Below, piece after piece: positions 43,475 to 51,150 of a stretch of DNA of 53,612 nucleotides (within the stretch, counting starts at the first letter, position 1; the number at the start of each line of letters is the position of its first letter). This DNA comes from Candidatus Nanopelagicales bacterium (lineage in GTDB: Bacteria; Actinomycetota; Actinomycetes; S36-B12). The notes below the pieces were generated by a model. The model did no database searches. It was not told the origin of the DNA and saw only the letters and a list, made by a program, of their open reading frames with translations. The DNA lies in contig JAFMHB010000015.1 of the NCBI GenBank assembly GCA_017854795.1, positions 11,852 through 65,463 of the forward strand, given 5' to 3'. The position numbers were made by a program, and so were the translations under genes.

Positions 43475-44820
43475 CCCAACGATTAGTGATAGCAATGACC
43501 GCTCTCGTCGCTGTCATCGCTTTGGCGCTAGCGATTCCACTGGGACTGGCAATTAGCAATTATGAGCGTGAAAATTTCTTGAATTCCTTGGAATTCGACA
43601 CGTTAACTACCGCGTCGGTTATGTCCTCACAGCCCTATATTGATTGGCAGGCAACCGCTGACAACACGGCTGATCGCACGGGTGCTCGAGTTGTTGTTGT
43701 TGACTCGGACTTGACGTTGGTTGCCGACAGTGACTCAACGGGTGTGGATCGAAGTTTTGACCGCCCCGAGATTGAGGCTGCTCTCGCGGGTGAGTTAGCT
43801 TCCAATGTTCGGCCGTCTGTTACGTTGAATGACGAATTACGTTTTGTGGCGGCCCCGATTGTTCAGAACTTTAATGTTGTCGCGGTAGTCAGACTTTCTC
43901 TTAGTGAGAGTGCGGTTGAGAGGGCAGTCTTAATTGCTGAACTGTGGCTGATTGCATTTGTTGCCAGTGTTATTTTCGCTGCGGGTCTCGTTGCGTGGTT
44001 GTTATCGCGCTCAATTGCTCGACCAGTCGATGCTTTGACCGAAGTCGTGGAACTGATGCCACAGGACTTGTCAATTCGCGCGGATGAAACGCATGGAACG
44101 AAAGAGATTCGGCAGGCGGCAACCGCTTTGAACTCCACCGCAGCCCGGCTAGAAGGACTGTTAAGTCGTACACAAAGAGTTGCAGCGGACGCGTCCCATC
44201 ACTTGCGAAGTCCACTGACGGGTGTGCGCTTGCGACTCGAAGCGATCTCCGATGTTTCCAAGGACCCGGAGGTTACATCTAATGCAGATGCTGCTATCGC
44301 CGAAGTGGATCGATTAGCGCACCGAATCGATCAGATTTTGCTTCTGACCCGTTCGGACTCGGGAATGCTCAACATGCGTCAAGAGTCTTTGAGTGAAATT
44401 GTGCGTGGTCGTGTCGAAGCAGCCACCGTGATCGCACAAGAAAAGGGAATTCAGATTCGATCAGATCTGGAGGATTGCACGGTCACCGTTCCCGCAGGTA
44501 CATGTTCTCGAATTATTGATGAACTGTTGGGCAATGCGCTGAAATATGCGGAGTCTGAAGTCGTTGTTCACCTGGGGAAAGTGGGAGCCTTCTGCGAATT
44601 GACGGTCTCCGATGACGGCCTCGGGCTACCCGAGGGTGAGGGTTACACCCAGATATTTGATCGGTTCTACCGCGCGGCGAATTCCCAGGCGGGTGGAAGC
44701 GGGCTAGGACTGGCCCTGGTTCAGGAAAGTGCCCGCATGGCCGGAGGGGATGCCTGGGCCGAATCAGCCCCAGCGGGTAGCGGACTTCGAATTTCGGTGC
44801 GTCTTCCGCTCACTGCGTGA
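43471..44820 (+). CDS. sensor histidine kinase
   Basis: 449 residues from GTG 43471. Membrane helices at about 5-29 and 155-178 enclose an extracytoplasmic sensor of about 125 residues. A HAMP region follows (about 179-232). ADASHHLRSPLTGV carries the phospho-acceptor His243, with His instead of the usual Glu at the next position. The ATP domain has DELLGNALKYA (N box), VSDDGLGLP (G1), IFDRFYRA (F) and GGSGLGLALV (G2). Cognate of the preceding regulator. The neighbouring PepSY-like secreted protein could supply its signal, an inference from position only. Confidence 0.93.
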   Translation: MTQRLVIAMTALVAVIALALAIPLGLAISNYERENFLNSLEFDTLTTASVMSSQPYIDWQATADNTADRTGARVVVVDSDLTLVADSDSTGVDRSFDRPEIEAALAGELASNVRPSVTLNDELRFVAAPIVQNFNVVAVVRLSLSESAVERAVLIAELWLIAFVASVIFAAGLVAWLLSRSIARPVDALTEVVELMPQDLSIRADETHGTKEIRQAATALNSTAARLEGLLSRTQRVAADASHHLRSPLTGVRLRLEAISDVSKDPEVTSNADAAIAEVDRLAHRIDQILLLTRSDSGMLNMRQESLSEIVRGRVEAATVIAQEKGIQIRSDLEDCTVTVPAGTCSRIIDELLGNALKYAESEVVVHLGKVGAFCELTVSDDGLGLPEGEGYTQIFDRFYRAANSQAGGSGLGLALVQESARMAGGDAWAESAPAGSGLRISVRLPLTA

Positions 44821-44822
44821 TT

Positions 44823-44828
44823 TATTAT
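44823..44828 (+). promoter_or_regulatory. -10 hexamer of leaderless thioredoxin gene
   Basis: TATTAT, then six bases and ATG 44835. It begins just after the kinase stop, so thioredoxin can be transcribed independently of the two-component system. It supports ATG 44835 over the GTG at 44817. Confidence 0.5.
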
Positions 44829-44834
44829 CGGGCC

Positions 44835-45272
44835 ATGGCTACTGATTTCCGAATAACACCCTGCCCAGGTTGCGGGGCGAAGAATCGCGTTCCGTCAGTG
44901 AGTAAAGGAAAGCCGACCTGCGCGAGTTGCAAGAAGGCATTGCCATGGATCGCCGATGCAACAGATGCTTCGCTGACCGGTGCACTTGACACCAAACAAC
45001 TTGTTCTCGTGGATCTGTGGGCACCTTGGTGCGGACCCTGCCGCATGGTCGCGCCAATTCTCGAAAAGTTGGCCGCGCGATACGCCGGATCTATGAAGGT
45101 TGTGAAGATCAATGTGGATGACAATCCACGTTCGGCTCAGATGTATGACGCCAGTTCAATTCCCACCCTGGTTATGGTCCGCAACGGACAGGTTGTTGAT
45201 CGGGTGATTGGAGCTCAGCCCGAGCCGGCGCTCGCGGCCAAAATTGATCAACTCCTGACAGCGGTTGGCTAA
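44835..45272 (+). CDS. trxC: thioredoxin 2-like protein with N-terminal zinc ribbon
   Basis: 145 residues. Four cysteines in CPGC (10-13) and CASC (29-32) form the zinc ribbon typical of TrxC. The thioredoxin fold has the active site WCGPC (65-69) and the cis-proline region SSIPTLVMVRNGQ. It reduces disulphides in the cytoplasm. Position next to a redox operon and its regulators fits a shared redox theme, but thioredoxins are common everywhere. Confidence 0.9.
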   Translation: MATDFRITPCPGCGAKNRVPSVSKGKPTCASCKKALPWIADATDASLTGALDTKQLVLVDLWAPWCGPCRMVAPILEKLAARYAGSMKVVKINVDDNPRSAQMYDASSIPTLVMVRNGQVVDRVIGAQPEPALAAKIDQLLTAVG

Positions 45273-45336
45273 AGCGACATTGACGCCCCCGATGCTGTAA
45301 TTGTGATCAAACAATCTCAAAAATGTTGTTTTATAT

Positions 45337-45351
45337 CTCAATATGATTGAG
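45337..45351. promoter_or_regulatory. inverted repeat upstream of MtrA/CseB-like regulator
   Basis: CTCAAT-ATG-ATTGAG is a perfect 6-bp inverted repeat. The left arm lies in ATCTCAATATG (from 45335), which repeats ATCTCAAAAATG (from 45314) 21 bp upstream. A possible promoter, TTGAGT (45347-45352), 18 bases, TAGGCT (45371-45376), would place the palindrome over the -35 box. Confidence 0.35.
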
Positions 45352-45437
45352 TTGGGTTGTTGTCGCGAGGTAGGCTGTTGTTCTCAGCAGTCACACTCAC
45401 TATCCCAGTTACCGATCCAGAACGGTTATATAGAGAC

Positions 45438-46118
45438 ATGATGCGCACGGTAATGGTCGTCGAGGACGACGACGCAATCCGTATGGTTCTCCGCACAAAC
45501 CTTGAGGACGAGGGGTATCGGGTCCTAGAGGCAGTAACTGCGGAGCAGGGGCTCGTGATTGTTCAAGACGAACAGCCTGACGTGGTGTTAGTTGATCTGC
45601 GACTCCCCGGGATTCACGGGCTCGATCTGGTCCGTTCACTGCGCGCCACCAGTTCGGTGCCAATTGTGATTGTGACCGCTCAGACTGACAGTCATGACGT
45701 TGTTGCAGGACTTGAGGCAGGCGCTGACGACTACGTGACCAAGCCGTTTGTGGCCAAAGAACTCATGGCTCGGATCCGCACCCAACTTCGGCGAGCAAAC
45801 AACGAAGACGAGACTGCCGAGTCCATGGTGTGTGGACCAATTGAGCTACGAACCGATACCGCAGAAGTTGTGCGTAATGGCGAAGTCATTCCCGTGTCTC
45901 GCATTGAGTTTTATGTGTTGGCCGAATTGATCGGTGCCCAAGGGCGGGTGCTGAGCCGTGACCACCTGCTGCGCAAAGTTTGGGGTTACGGAAATGCGGG
46001 CGACGGCCGCGTTGTGGACAACTTGATTTACCGGTTACGCAATAAAATCGAAGAAGACCCCGCCAACCCCGAATATCTGCTTACCGTTCGGGGTTTTGGC
46101 TACCGGATGAAAGCTTAA
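45438..46118 (+). CDS. OmpR-family response regulator, MtrA/CseB-like
   Basis: 226 residues from ATG 45438 (or the next ATG, 45441); the longer frame adds 27 residues before RTVMVVEDDD. Phospho-acceptor Asp53 lies in VLVDLRLPG. VTAQTDSHDVVAGLEAGADDYVTKPF is close to MtrA and CseB. The winged helix ends VVDNLIYRLRNKIEEDPANPEYLLTVRGFGYRM. The kinase gene follows with no gap. The three-gene set with a GerMN lipoprotein resembles mtrA-mtrB-lpqB, which controls cell-wall and division genes in actinobacteria. Confidence 0.9.
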   Translation: MMRTVMVVEDDDAIRMVLRTNLEDEGYRVLEAVTAEQGLVIVQDEQPDVVLVDLRLPGIHGLDLVRSLRATSSVPIVIVTAQTDSHDVVAGLEAGADDYVTKPFVAKELMARIRTQLRRANNEDETAESMVCGPIELRTDTAEVVRNGEVIPVSRIEFYVLAELIGAQGRVLSRDHLLRKVWGYGNAGDGRVVDNLIYRLRNKIEEDPANPEYLLTVRGFGYRMKA

Positions 46119-47489
46119 ATGCGTTTTGGCCTTAGAGCCCGAGTCGCGTTGGCATTTGGTTTGCTTTCGCTAGTTATTGCTGGCGCAGTTGCGGGCGCAA
46201 CCTACGGTGTTGCTCGCTGGTATCTGATCAATCAACGGGAAGACGCAGCAATAACCCGTGCGGTACTGGATTCACGTTCGGTAGCGGCATCTTTGACCGC
46301 CGGTCTCACACCTGAAGTTGCCCTTGGGCAAGTTCCTTCAGTGGGAACCTCACAGCCCATGGTCCAAGTCCAAGGCATTTGGTACACCTCCGGTGTCACA
46401 ATTCCACCTGATGCATTACCCAACTCACTACTTTCCGTGACCGCAAAAGATGGTGGGGCGCAACAACGAACGACCATAGGTGACGAACAATATTTACTGG
46501 TGGCTGTGCAGTTGGAGACAGGAATTTATGTTGAGGTGTTTCCGTTACGTGAACTCGACTTGGGTCTCACAATTGGTGGTTGGCTCCTGATCGTCCAAAC
46601 TTTGCTCGCTGGAATCGTAGGAGTATTCATTGGACGCTACACGTTTGCAAAAGTTATTCGACCATTATTGCGTCTCGGAGCTGGTGCTCGGCGCATTGCA
46701 AGTGGTGAGTTTTCCACCCGCATCCCATTAACTCGTGATCCGGATTTAGATCCGATTGCTGCTTCATTTAACGGTATGGCCGAATCGGTTCAGTCTCGGA
46801 TCAAGCGGGAGCAGCGCTTTAGTGCCAACGTTTCCCACGAATTGCGGTCACCGCTCACGGCTGTTGTCGGCACGGTCGAACTCCTTGAACGCAATGTTGA
46901 CGACCTACCTGAACGTGAGCAGCGGCTGATTGGCACTTTGCAGGCTCAGACCGCGCGCATGTCCCAGATGTTGCTTGATCTACTGGAAATTAGTCGAATC
47001 GGTAACGACGATCCACTCCTCAAAGAAACGGTCAGTGTCACAACTCTGTGCCTTGATGCAATTCATGTCCGCGGTTTATCCGAGGAATTGATTCACGTCG
47101 ATGACTCGCAAGAGCACCTAATCACGACGGACACCCGCCGCTTTGAGCGTATTGTCGGTAATCTGATTGATAACGCGAATCGACATGGTGGCGGGGTCAC
47201 AGCAATTCGAATTTCACGTGTAACACAATCGGATCCGCAATGCATCATTGTGGAAGTTGAAGATCAGGGTCCAGGGATCCCTACAGATGAAATACCCAGG
47301 CTATTTGAGCCTTTCACCCGCGGTGGAGACGCCAAGGAAACTGCAGGCGCGGGTTTAGGCCTGGCAATCGCTATTGAGCAGGCCCAACTTCTTGGCGTTG
47401 AACTGCGCGTTGAAAATGTTGAACCGAAAGGCGCCCGATTTGTTATTGAAATTCCAGTGGCCGAGGCACTGGAGGAGCAACATGAATAG
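46119..47489 (+). CDS. sensor histidine kinase, MtrB/CseC-like
   Basis: 456 residues. Helices at about 10-33 and 152-174 flank an external domain. A HAMP domain (about 175-228) is followed by RFSANVSHELRSPLTAV with phospho-acceptor His240. LLDLLEISRIG, NLIDNANRHGG (N box), DQGPGIP (G1), LFEPFTRGG and AGLGLAIA (G2) complete the kinase. The last eight bases overlap the lipoprotein gene, so the three proteins are probably made together. Confidence 0.9.
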   Translation: MRFGLRARVALAFGLLSLVIAGAVAGATYGVARWYLINQREDAAITRAVLDSRSVAASLTAGLTPEVALGQVPSVGTSQPMVQVQGIWYTSGVTIPPDALPNSLLSVTAKDGGAQQRTTIGDEQYLLVAVQLETGIYVEVFPLRELDLGLTIGGWLLIVQTLLAGIVGVFIGRYTFAKVIRPLLRLGAGARRIASGEFSTRIPLTRDPDLDPIAASFNGMAESVQSRIKREQRFSANVSHELRSPLTAVVGTVELLERNVDDLPEREQRLIGTLQAQTARMSQMLLDLLEISRIGNDDPLLKETVSVTTLCLDAIHVRGLSEELIHVDDSQEHLITTDTRRFERIVGNLIDNANRHGGGVTAIRISRVTQSDPQCIIVEVEDQGPGIPTDEIPRLFEPFTRGGDAKETAGAGLGLAIAIEQAQLLGVELRVENVEPKGARFVIEIPVAEALEEQHE

Positions 47490-48135
47490 GTGCTGGTTCA
47501 ACCGAAATATTTCACTGCGATGTATTGGGGCGTGGGGCGCGACCGTGGCCGTGTGCCTTTCCTTGGTCGCCTGTGGTGTACCGACCCAAGACATAGCTCA
47601 ACCACTGAACAGTGGAATCATTGCGCCGCCTGCAGTGCCGGCTGAGACACCTACCCCAACCGCATCCCAATCTCTCACCGCGCAACCTTCCCCGATCGAG
47701 CCAGCGGAGCAGGTGAGATTGTGGTTTGCCGGGGGCGCGGGTTTGGTCCCGGTGCTCACTCCTGTGACGCCCGTCGTTGACGCGGAGGCGGTCGTGGCCG
47801 GCTTAGTTGCAGGGCCACCGGAGAATAAAGAATTGCGAACCGTTGTGGTCGACCCGCTTACCGGTTTACCTTTGATTTCCGTGTTTCTTGATGAACCTGT
47901 GGAGACGACCGATCCGGGTGATGTCAATATTGCACTTTCACCCGAGTTCGCGTCCCTGCCACCCAATGAGCAGGTTTTGGTGCTGGGGCAGGTTGTGTTG
48001 AGCATTGCAGGTGGTGGTTTAGGCACCGTCGCTTTTGTCGATCAAACCGGATCACCTGTTGCAGTGCCTCTCCCCGACGGCCGGCTACTTGACCGCCCAT
48101 CAACCGTTGCCGATTACAGCTCGCTCGTTGTTTAA
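47482..48135 (+). CDS. GerMN-domain lipoprotein, short LpqB-like
   Basis: 217 residues from ATG 47482, after a GGAGGAG ribosome site. Lipobox LVAC places the lipidated cysteine at 31. A Pro/Thr-rich spacer leads to a GerMN-like domain (about 75-190: QVRLWFAGGAGLVPVL, VVAGLVAGPPENKELRTVV, INIALS-like VNIALSPEF, ALGQVVLSI-like VLGQVVLSIAG). LpqB of the MtrAB system has GerMN plus a large beta-propeller domain; here only GerMN is present. It probably sits outside the membrane and modulates the kinase. Confidence 0.75.
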   Translation: MNRCWFNRNISLRCIGAWGATVAVCLSLVACGVPTQDIAQPLNSGIIAPPAVPAETPTPTASQSLTAQPSPIEPAEQVRLWFAGGAGLVPVLTPVTPVVDAEAVVAGLVAGPPENKELRTVVVDPLTGLPLISVFLDEPVETTDPGDVNIALSPEFASLPPNEQVLVLGQVVLSIAGGGLGTVAFVDQTGSPVAVPLPDGRLLDRPSTVADYSSLVV

Positions 48136-48146
48136 ACCCGATTTGC

Positions 48147-48860
48147 TCAAGCAGGGAGCAAGCGACCCATGCCGGTATAGCTGCGACCCCACCATGATCC
48201 TGTGATCGGGCTAACTCGTACGTGCTTGCCAGCATTGGGGGCATCGATCATTTTTCCATTTCCAATGTAAATACCGACGTGGTGCGCTCCTCTTTGAAAG
48301 AAGAATACGAGGTCACCTGGCTGGGCCTTGCTTTTCTTTATCTTCCGAGTTTGCTTGTATTGCGCCTTGGAGTAGTGGGGGAGCGTCTTGCCGGTAATTT
48401 GCTTGTAGACATAGCGCACGAGACCAGAGCAATCGAAGGCATCGGGGCCGGAACGGCCAGCGCGATAGGGGTCACCGATTTGTTTGCGGGCAAATGACAC
48501 CAGTTTGTTCCGAACAATGCGGACCTCGGCCTTTTTGCCGGCCACGCGGTTTATCTTGATCAAGCGCTTATTTTCATTTTTTGTTGCAGCGAGAGACCTC
48601 ACCGCGAGTTCACCGGGGGTCGCTGCACGATCGGCGCTTTGAACACGATCGGCGGTCTGAATTTTGACCGTTGGGGCAACAGCATGGGCAGCCGTTGAGG
48701 TAAGAGTGACCAGTCCCATTGCACTCATCACGATTGCCATCAACAGGGCAATGTGGGAAATCATTTCTGAACGCAGGGAAGCAGGCTCAGTCGTTACAGG
48801 GCTAACAGTTCTCACAGGGTTCGAGTTCGTGCCGTTCGTTTTTTTCGTCTTGCGGATCAT
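48147..48860 (-). CDS. secreted NlpC/P60 peptidoglycan hydrolase
   Basis: 237 residues from ATG 48860, set by a GAGGAG ribosome site six bases upstream. An unusually long charged N-terminal stub (about 33 residues) precedes a signal helix ending TSTAAHAV. A linker with basic residues follows, then the NlpC/P60 domain (about 125-237): FDCSGLVRYVY with the catalytic cysteine, QPGDLVFFF, and HHVGIYIGNGKMIDAP with the catalytic histidine. It cleaves cell-wall stem peptides. Adjacent to the MtrAB-like system, a known regulator of such genes. Confidence 0.88.
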   Translation of the reverse strand: MIRKTKKTNGTNSNPVRTVSPVTTEPASLRSEMISHIALLMAIVMSAMGLVTLTSTAAHAVAPTVKIQTADRVQSADRAATPGELAVRSLAATKNENKRLIKINRVAGKKAEVRIVRNKLVSFARKQIGDPYRAGRSGPDAFDCSGLVRYVYKQITGKTLPHYSKAQYKQTRKIKKSKAQPGDLVFFFQRGAHHVGIYIGNGKMIDAPNAGKHVRVSPITGSWWGRSYTGMGRLLPA

Positions 48861-48951
48861 CTGATCTCCTCGTCCCCCGACTTGGCGGCTCACAATCCGG
48901 TTTCACGAGCTCCACGTGCAACTCATGCTTTCCGAAAGTGAGTTTGAGGTT

Positions 48952-48981
48952 GATCCCAATTTGATCCCAAATGGATCCCAA
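48952..48981. promoter_or_regulatory. three GATCCCAA direct repeats at 11-bp period
   Basis: GATCCCAA occurs at 48952-48959, 48963-48970 and 48974-48981, exactly 11 bp apart. It lies in the probable 5' leader of the NlpC/P60 message, or upstream of it if transcription starts closer to the gene. It could be a cooperative protein-binding array or an RNA element. Confidence 0.45.
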
Positions 48982-49032
48982 ATGAAGCTCAACCCCAAGG
49001 TCAGAGGAATGACGCTAGGGTCATTTGGAAAA

Positions 49033-49048
49033 TAACGGAAATGTAACG
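49033..49048. promoter_or_regulatory. TAACG direct repeat, MtrA-like site
   Basis: TAACG at 49033-49037 and GTAACG at 49043-49048 lie 11 bp apart and about 15 bases upstream of a TAGCGT -10 candidate on the minus strand. GTAAC-type direct repeats are the reported MtrA target form in actinobacteria. Confidence 0.45.
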
Positions 49049-49078
49049 TTCGCTTATCGGACAGGTTTGCGACCAGTC

Positions 49079-49094
49079 TGTGACATAAGTCACG
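49079..49094. promoter_or_regulatory. CRP/GlxR-like palindrome
   Basis: TGTGA-CATAAG-TCACG matches the CRP-family consensus TGTGA-N6-TCACA at nine of ten fixed bases. It lies about 80 bases upstream of the inferred transcription start of the NlpC/P60 gene. No crp gene is in the window. Confidence 0.5.
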
Positions 49095-49193
49095 GGTACT
49101 CCCTCATGGAGCAAAAGGACTAAAGTCCCTTGGGATTTGGGCATTTTTGACCATCGCTACTGCGTCGATCCCCTGATAAAAGTGCCCCGTGAG

Positions 49194-49199
49194 TAGGCT
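49194..49199 (+). promoter_or_regulatory. -10 hexamer of leaderless flippase gene
   Basis: TAGGCT, then seven bases and GTG 49207; no Shine-Dalgarno sequence. Confidence 0.5.
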
Positions 49200-49206
49200 C
49201 TAGCCC

Positions 49207-50451
49207 GTGGATCCCCAAGCGCTCAACCCCGGATCAGAGCGGTCCGCGGTCGCAAAAGGAATGATCTTCGTAGGGGCCGCAACCCTGGTTGGTAACGGGA
49301 TCGCCTATCTACTGAGCATGATCTCGGCCAGAATCCTGGATCCGGCCGACTTCGGAGCCCTCGGAGCACTGCTAGGTCTTCTGGTGATCATTGCCACCCT
49401 TGGAATTTCTGTTCAGGCACTCACCGCCCGCCGCGTTTCCACGGCACCCGCAGCGCAGCGCAAAGACGTTGAAGGCCAAGCAATCCGACTATCAATTCTT
49501 GTAGCCATTGCCATTGCAATTGCCTCTGTGGTCCTCGCCTGGCCGGTGAGCGTCCTCTTCTCAATCCCGATTCTGGCCGTACTCACGGGCGTTGCCTCCC
49601 TCGGTTTTGTCGTGATCGGGTCGGCCGCAATGGGAATCGCGCAGGGTCGCGAGCAGCACGTGAAGCTGTCAGTCGCCTTTATCGCCAACTCAGGGGGACG
49701 TGCACTCGGTGGAATCATCGGTGTCGTTGTATTGCAGAGCGTTACCGGTGTTGGATTCGGAATCTTGATCGGCTGCGCAGTCGGTGCTGCCGTCGCGTAT
49801 CAATTGATTTCGCCTAAAACATTTAGCCCAAAACTTAAAGATGGCATCAGTATCGAATTCGGCCATGTAGCCCACGCACTGATCGTTCTTTTCACTCTCA
49901 CAAACATTGACGTCCTGCTCGCTCGAGTTTTTCTCACAGAAGACCTTTCAGGTGAATACTCCGTCGGTGTACTTCTCGCTAAAATCGCCTTCTTCCTACC
50001 CAATGCAATCATCATTGTCTTATTCCCCAAAATGAGTGGAGGAGGCTCACACCGCGCTCTCTACATTGCAACGGGACTCACCGCGATGGTGGGAGTTGTC
50101 ATCACACTCGCGAGTGTGTTCGCCGGCGATCTAGTCATTGGGATTCTTGGCGGTTCACAATACAAAGAACTCGGTAGTGAAGCATGGCTGTTCGCACTTG
50201 AAGGTTCAGCATTTGCCCTCGTTCAAGTATTGCTCTACTCCCGACTCGCAGCCCAGGACCGACGAGCGGTGCTCGCGGTATGGGGAGCCTTAGCGGTACT
50301 GGCCGTAGTTGTTGTTGGCTGGCGCCACAACACGGTGGCGGAAATTGTTACCAGCGTTGTTGCCGTTTCACTGGCACTCACGGTGGTCGGTTTCATCCTT
50401 GATCGACGTCAAAGCGTACGAGTTGACCTTCCGATTGAAGCTGCCGAATAA
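49207..50451 (+). CDS. Wzx/MATE-like polysaccharide flippase
   Basis: 414 residues with twelve hydrophobic helices. AVAKGMIFVGAATLVGNGIAYLLSMISARILDPADFGALGAL is the typical first helix pair of polysaccharide-synthase/flippase proteins (R-L-P-..-FG-..). LTNIDVLLARVFLTEDLSGEYSVGVLLAKIAFFLPNAIIIVLFPKMS is the family's mid-protein block. It probably flips a lipid-linked sugar to the outside, feeding the GT-C-like enzymes encoded elsewhere. Single gene; its stop is three bases from the convergent anti-sigma gene. Confidence 0.85.
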   Translation: MDPQALNPGSERSAVAKGMIFVGAATLVGNGIAYLLSMISARILDPADFGALGALLGLLVIIATLGISVQALTARRVSTAPAAQRKDVEGQAIRLSILVAIAIAIASVVLAWPVSVLFSIPILAVLTGVASLGFVVIGSAAMGIAQGREQHVKLSVAFIANSGGRALGGIIGVVVLQSVTGVGFGILIGCAVGAAVAYQLISPKTFSPKLKDGISIEFGHVAHALIVLFTLTNIDVLLARVFLTEDLSGEYSVGVLLAKIAFFLPNAIIIVLFPKMSGGGSHRALYIATGLTAMVGVVITLASVFAGDLVIGILGGSQYKELGSEAWLFALEGSAFALVQVLLYSRLAAQDRRAVLAVWGALAVLAVVVVGWRHNTVAEIVTSVVAVSLALTVVGFILDRRQSVRVDLPIEAAE

Positions 50452-50454
50452 AAC

Positions 50455-51150
50455 TCAGATCTCGAGTTTGCCGCGCAAAACACTGTCGGCACTGTGGGCT
50501 GCAATCCCGTCAAAGTGCTCAAGTGAGATGTCAACAATGGGGAATGCGGCCAGATCAATGCCGGCGGGCAATGGGAACTGTCCACCCTCACTTGCATCGA
50601 GCATTCCGACCGAAATCATGCTGACAGCATCCGGTGCCAACAGCCACACTTCGTAGAAACCATCCGTTGCGGGCAAGCCACTTGCTTGCACACTTAACAC
50701 CTGATCACCATTAATCTGCTGCACCGAAGCTTGAGCGGGTTCTGTGACATCACGCAAAGGATCCAGGCTCGCTTGGGCCACTATTGTTGCGCGTGAATCA
50801 GAAGAATCCGTCGACACGGCAATGTAGGTACCGAGTCCGCCGACGAGCACACCAACACTTGCAGCTAGAGCAAACATGCCCCGATGGGCGCCACGGGATT
50901 TTGGTTCCACGGCCACTTCGGTGACAGGCGCATCCAATCCGAGTTCCGCTTCAATCCGATCCCAGACCTGTGCCGGTGGTGACACCGGTCGATCCGCTGG
51001 GCTGATCGAGCGCGCAGCATTTGCTATGGCGGTGAGTTCATCAACTTCACCTTGACACGCAACGCAGTTGCGCACGTGATCAAGGTCTTCGGGCAGTGCA
51101 CTTTCGCCGAGGGCGATCAGTGCAATTGAGTCGGGGTCAACGTGTGACAC
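50455..51150 (-). CDS. RskA-like transmembrane anti-sigma factor
   Basis: 231 residues from GTG 51150, which overlaps the sigma gene by 14 bases; the longer frame adds 11 residues without support. DLDHVRNCVACQGEVDEL is the zinc-binding HxxxCxxC of the anti-sigma domain (about 30-47). One membrane helix lies at about 105-125. The external RskA domain includes VQASGLPATDGFYEVWLLAP and ISLEHFDG. It holds the partner sigma factor until regulated proteolysis. Coupled translation with sigma helps keep the stoichiometry. Confidence 0.9.
   Translation of the reverse strand: MSHVDPDSIALIALGESALPEDLDHVRNCVACQGEVDELTAIANAARSISPADRPVSPPAQVWDRIEAELGLDAPVTEVAVEPKSRGAHRGMFALAASVGVLVGGLGTYIAVSTDSSDSRATIVAQASLDPLRDVTEPAQASVQQINGDQVLSVQASGLPATDGFYEVWLLAPDAVSMISVGMLDASEGGQFPLPAGIDLAAFPIVDISLEHFDGIAAHSADSVLRGKLEI

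Larger units (their letters stand above)
48861..49206. promoter_or_regulatory. 346-bp regulatory region between NlpC/P60 gene and flippase gene
   Basis: No gene is seen. From left to right: the hydrolase ribosome site; three GATCCCAA repeats (48952-48981); a minus-strand TAGCGT -10 candidate (49017-49012); the TAACG repeat (49033-49048); a CRP-like palindrome (49079-49094); a GGACT-AA-AGTCC hairpin (49117-49128); and the TAGGCT -10 of the flippase gene (49194-49199). Confidence 0.5.

Noticed and set aside
48861-49080. Cyclic-di-AMP (ydaO-type) riboswitch upstream of the NlpC/P60 gene
   Set aside because: This class is common ahead of wall hydrolase genes in actinobacteria, so I looked for it, but the conserved GGGGAA and GGUGAAUC-like blocks are not visible. 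The upstream region is instead explained by protein-site-like repeats.
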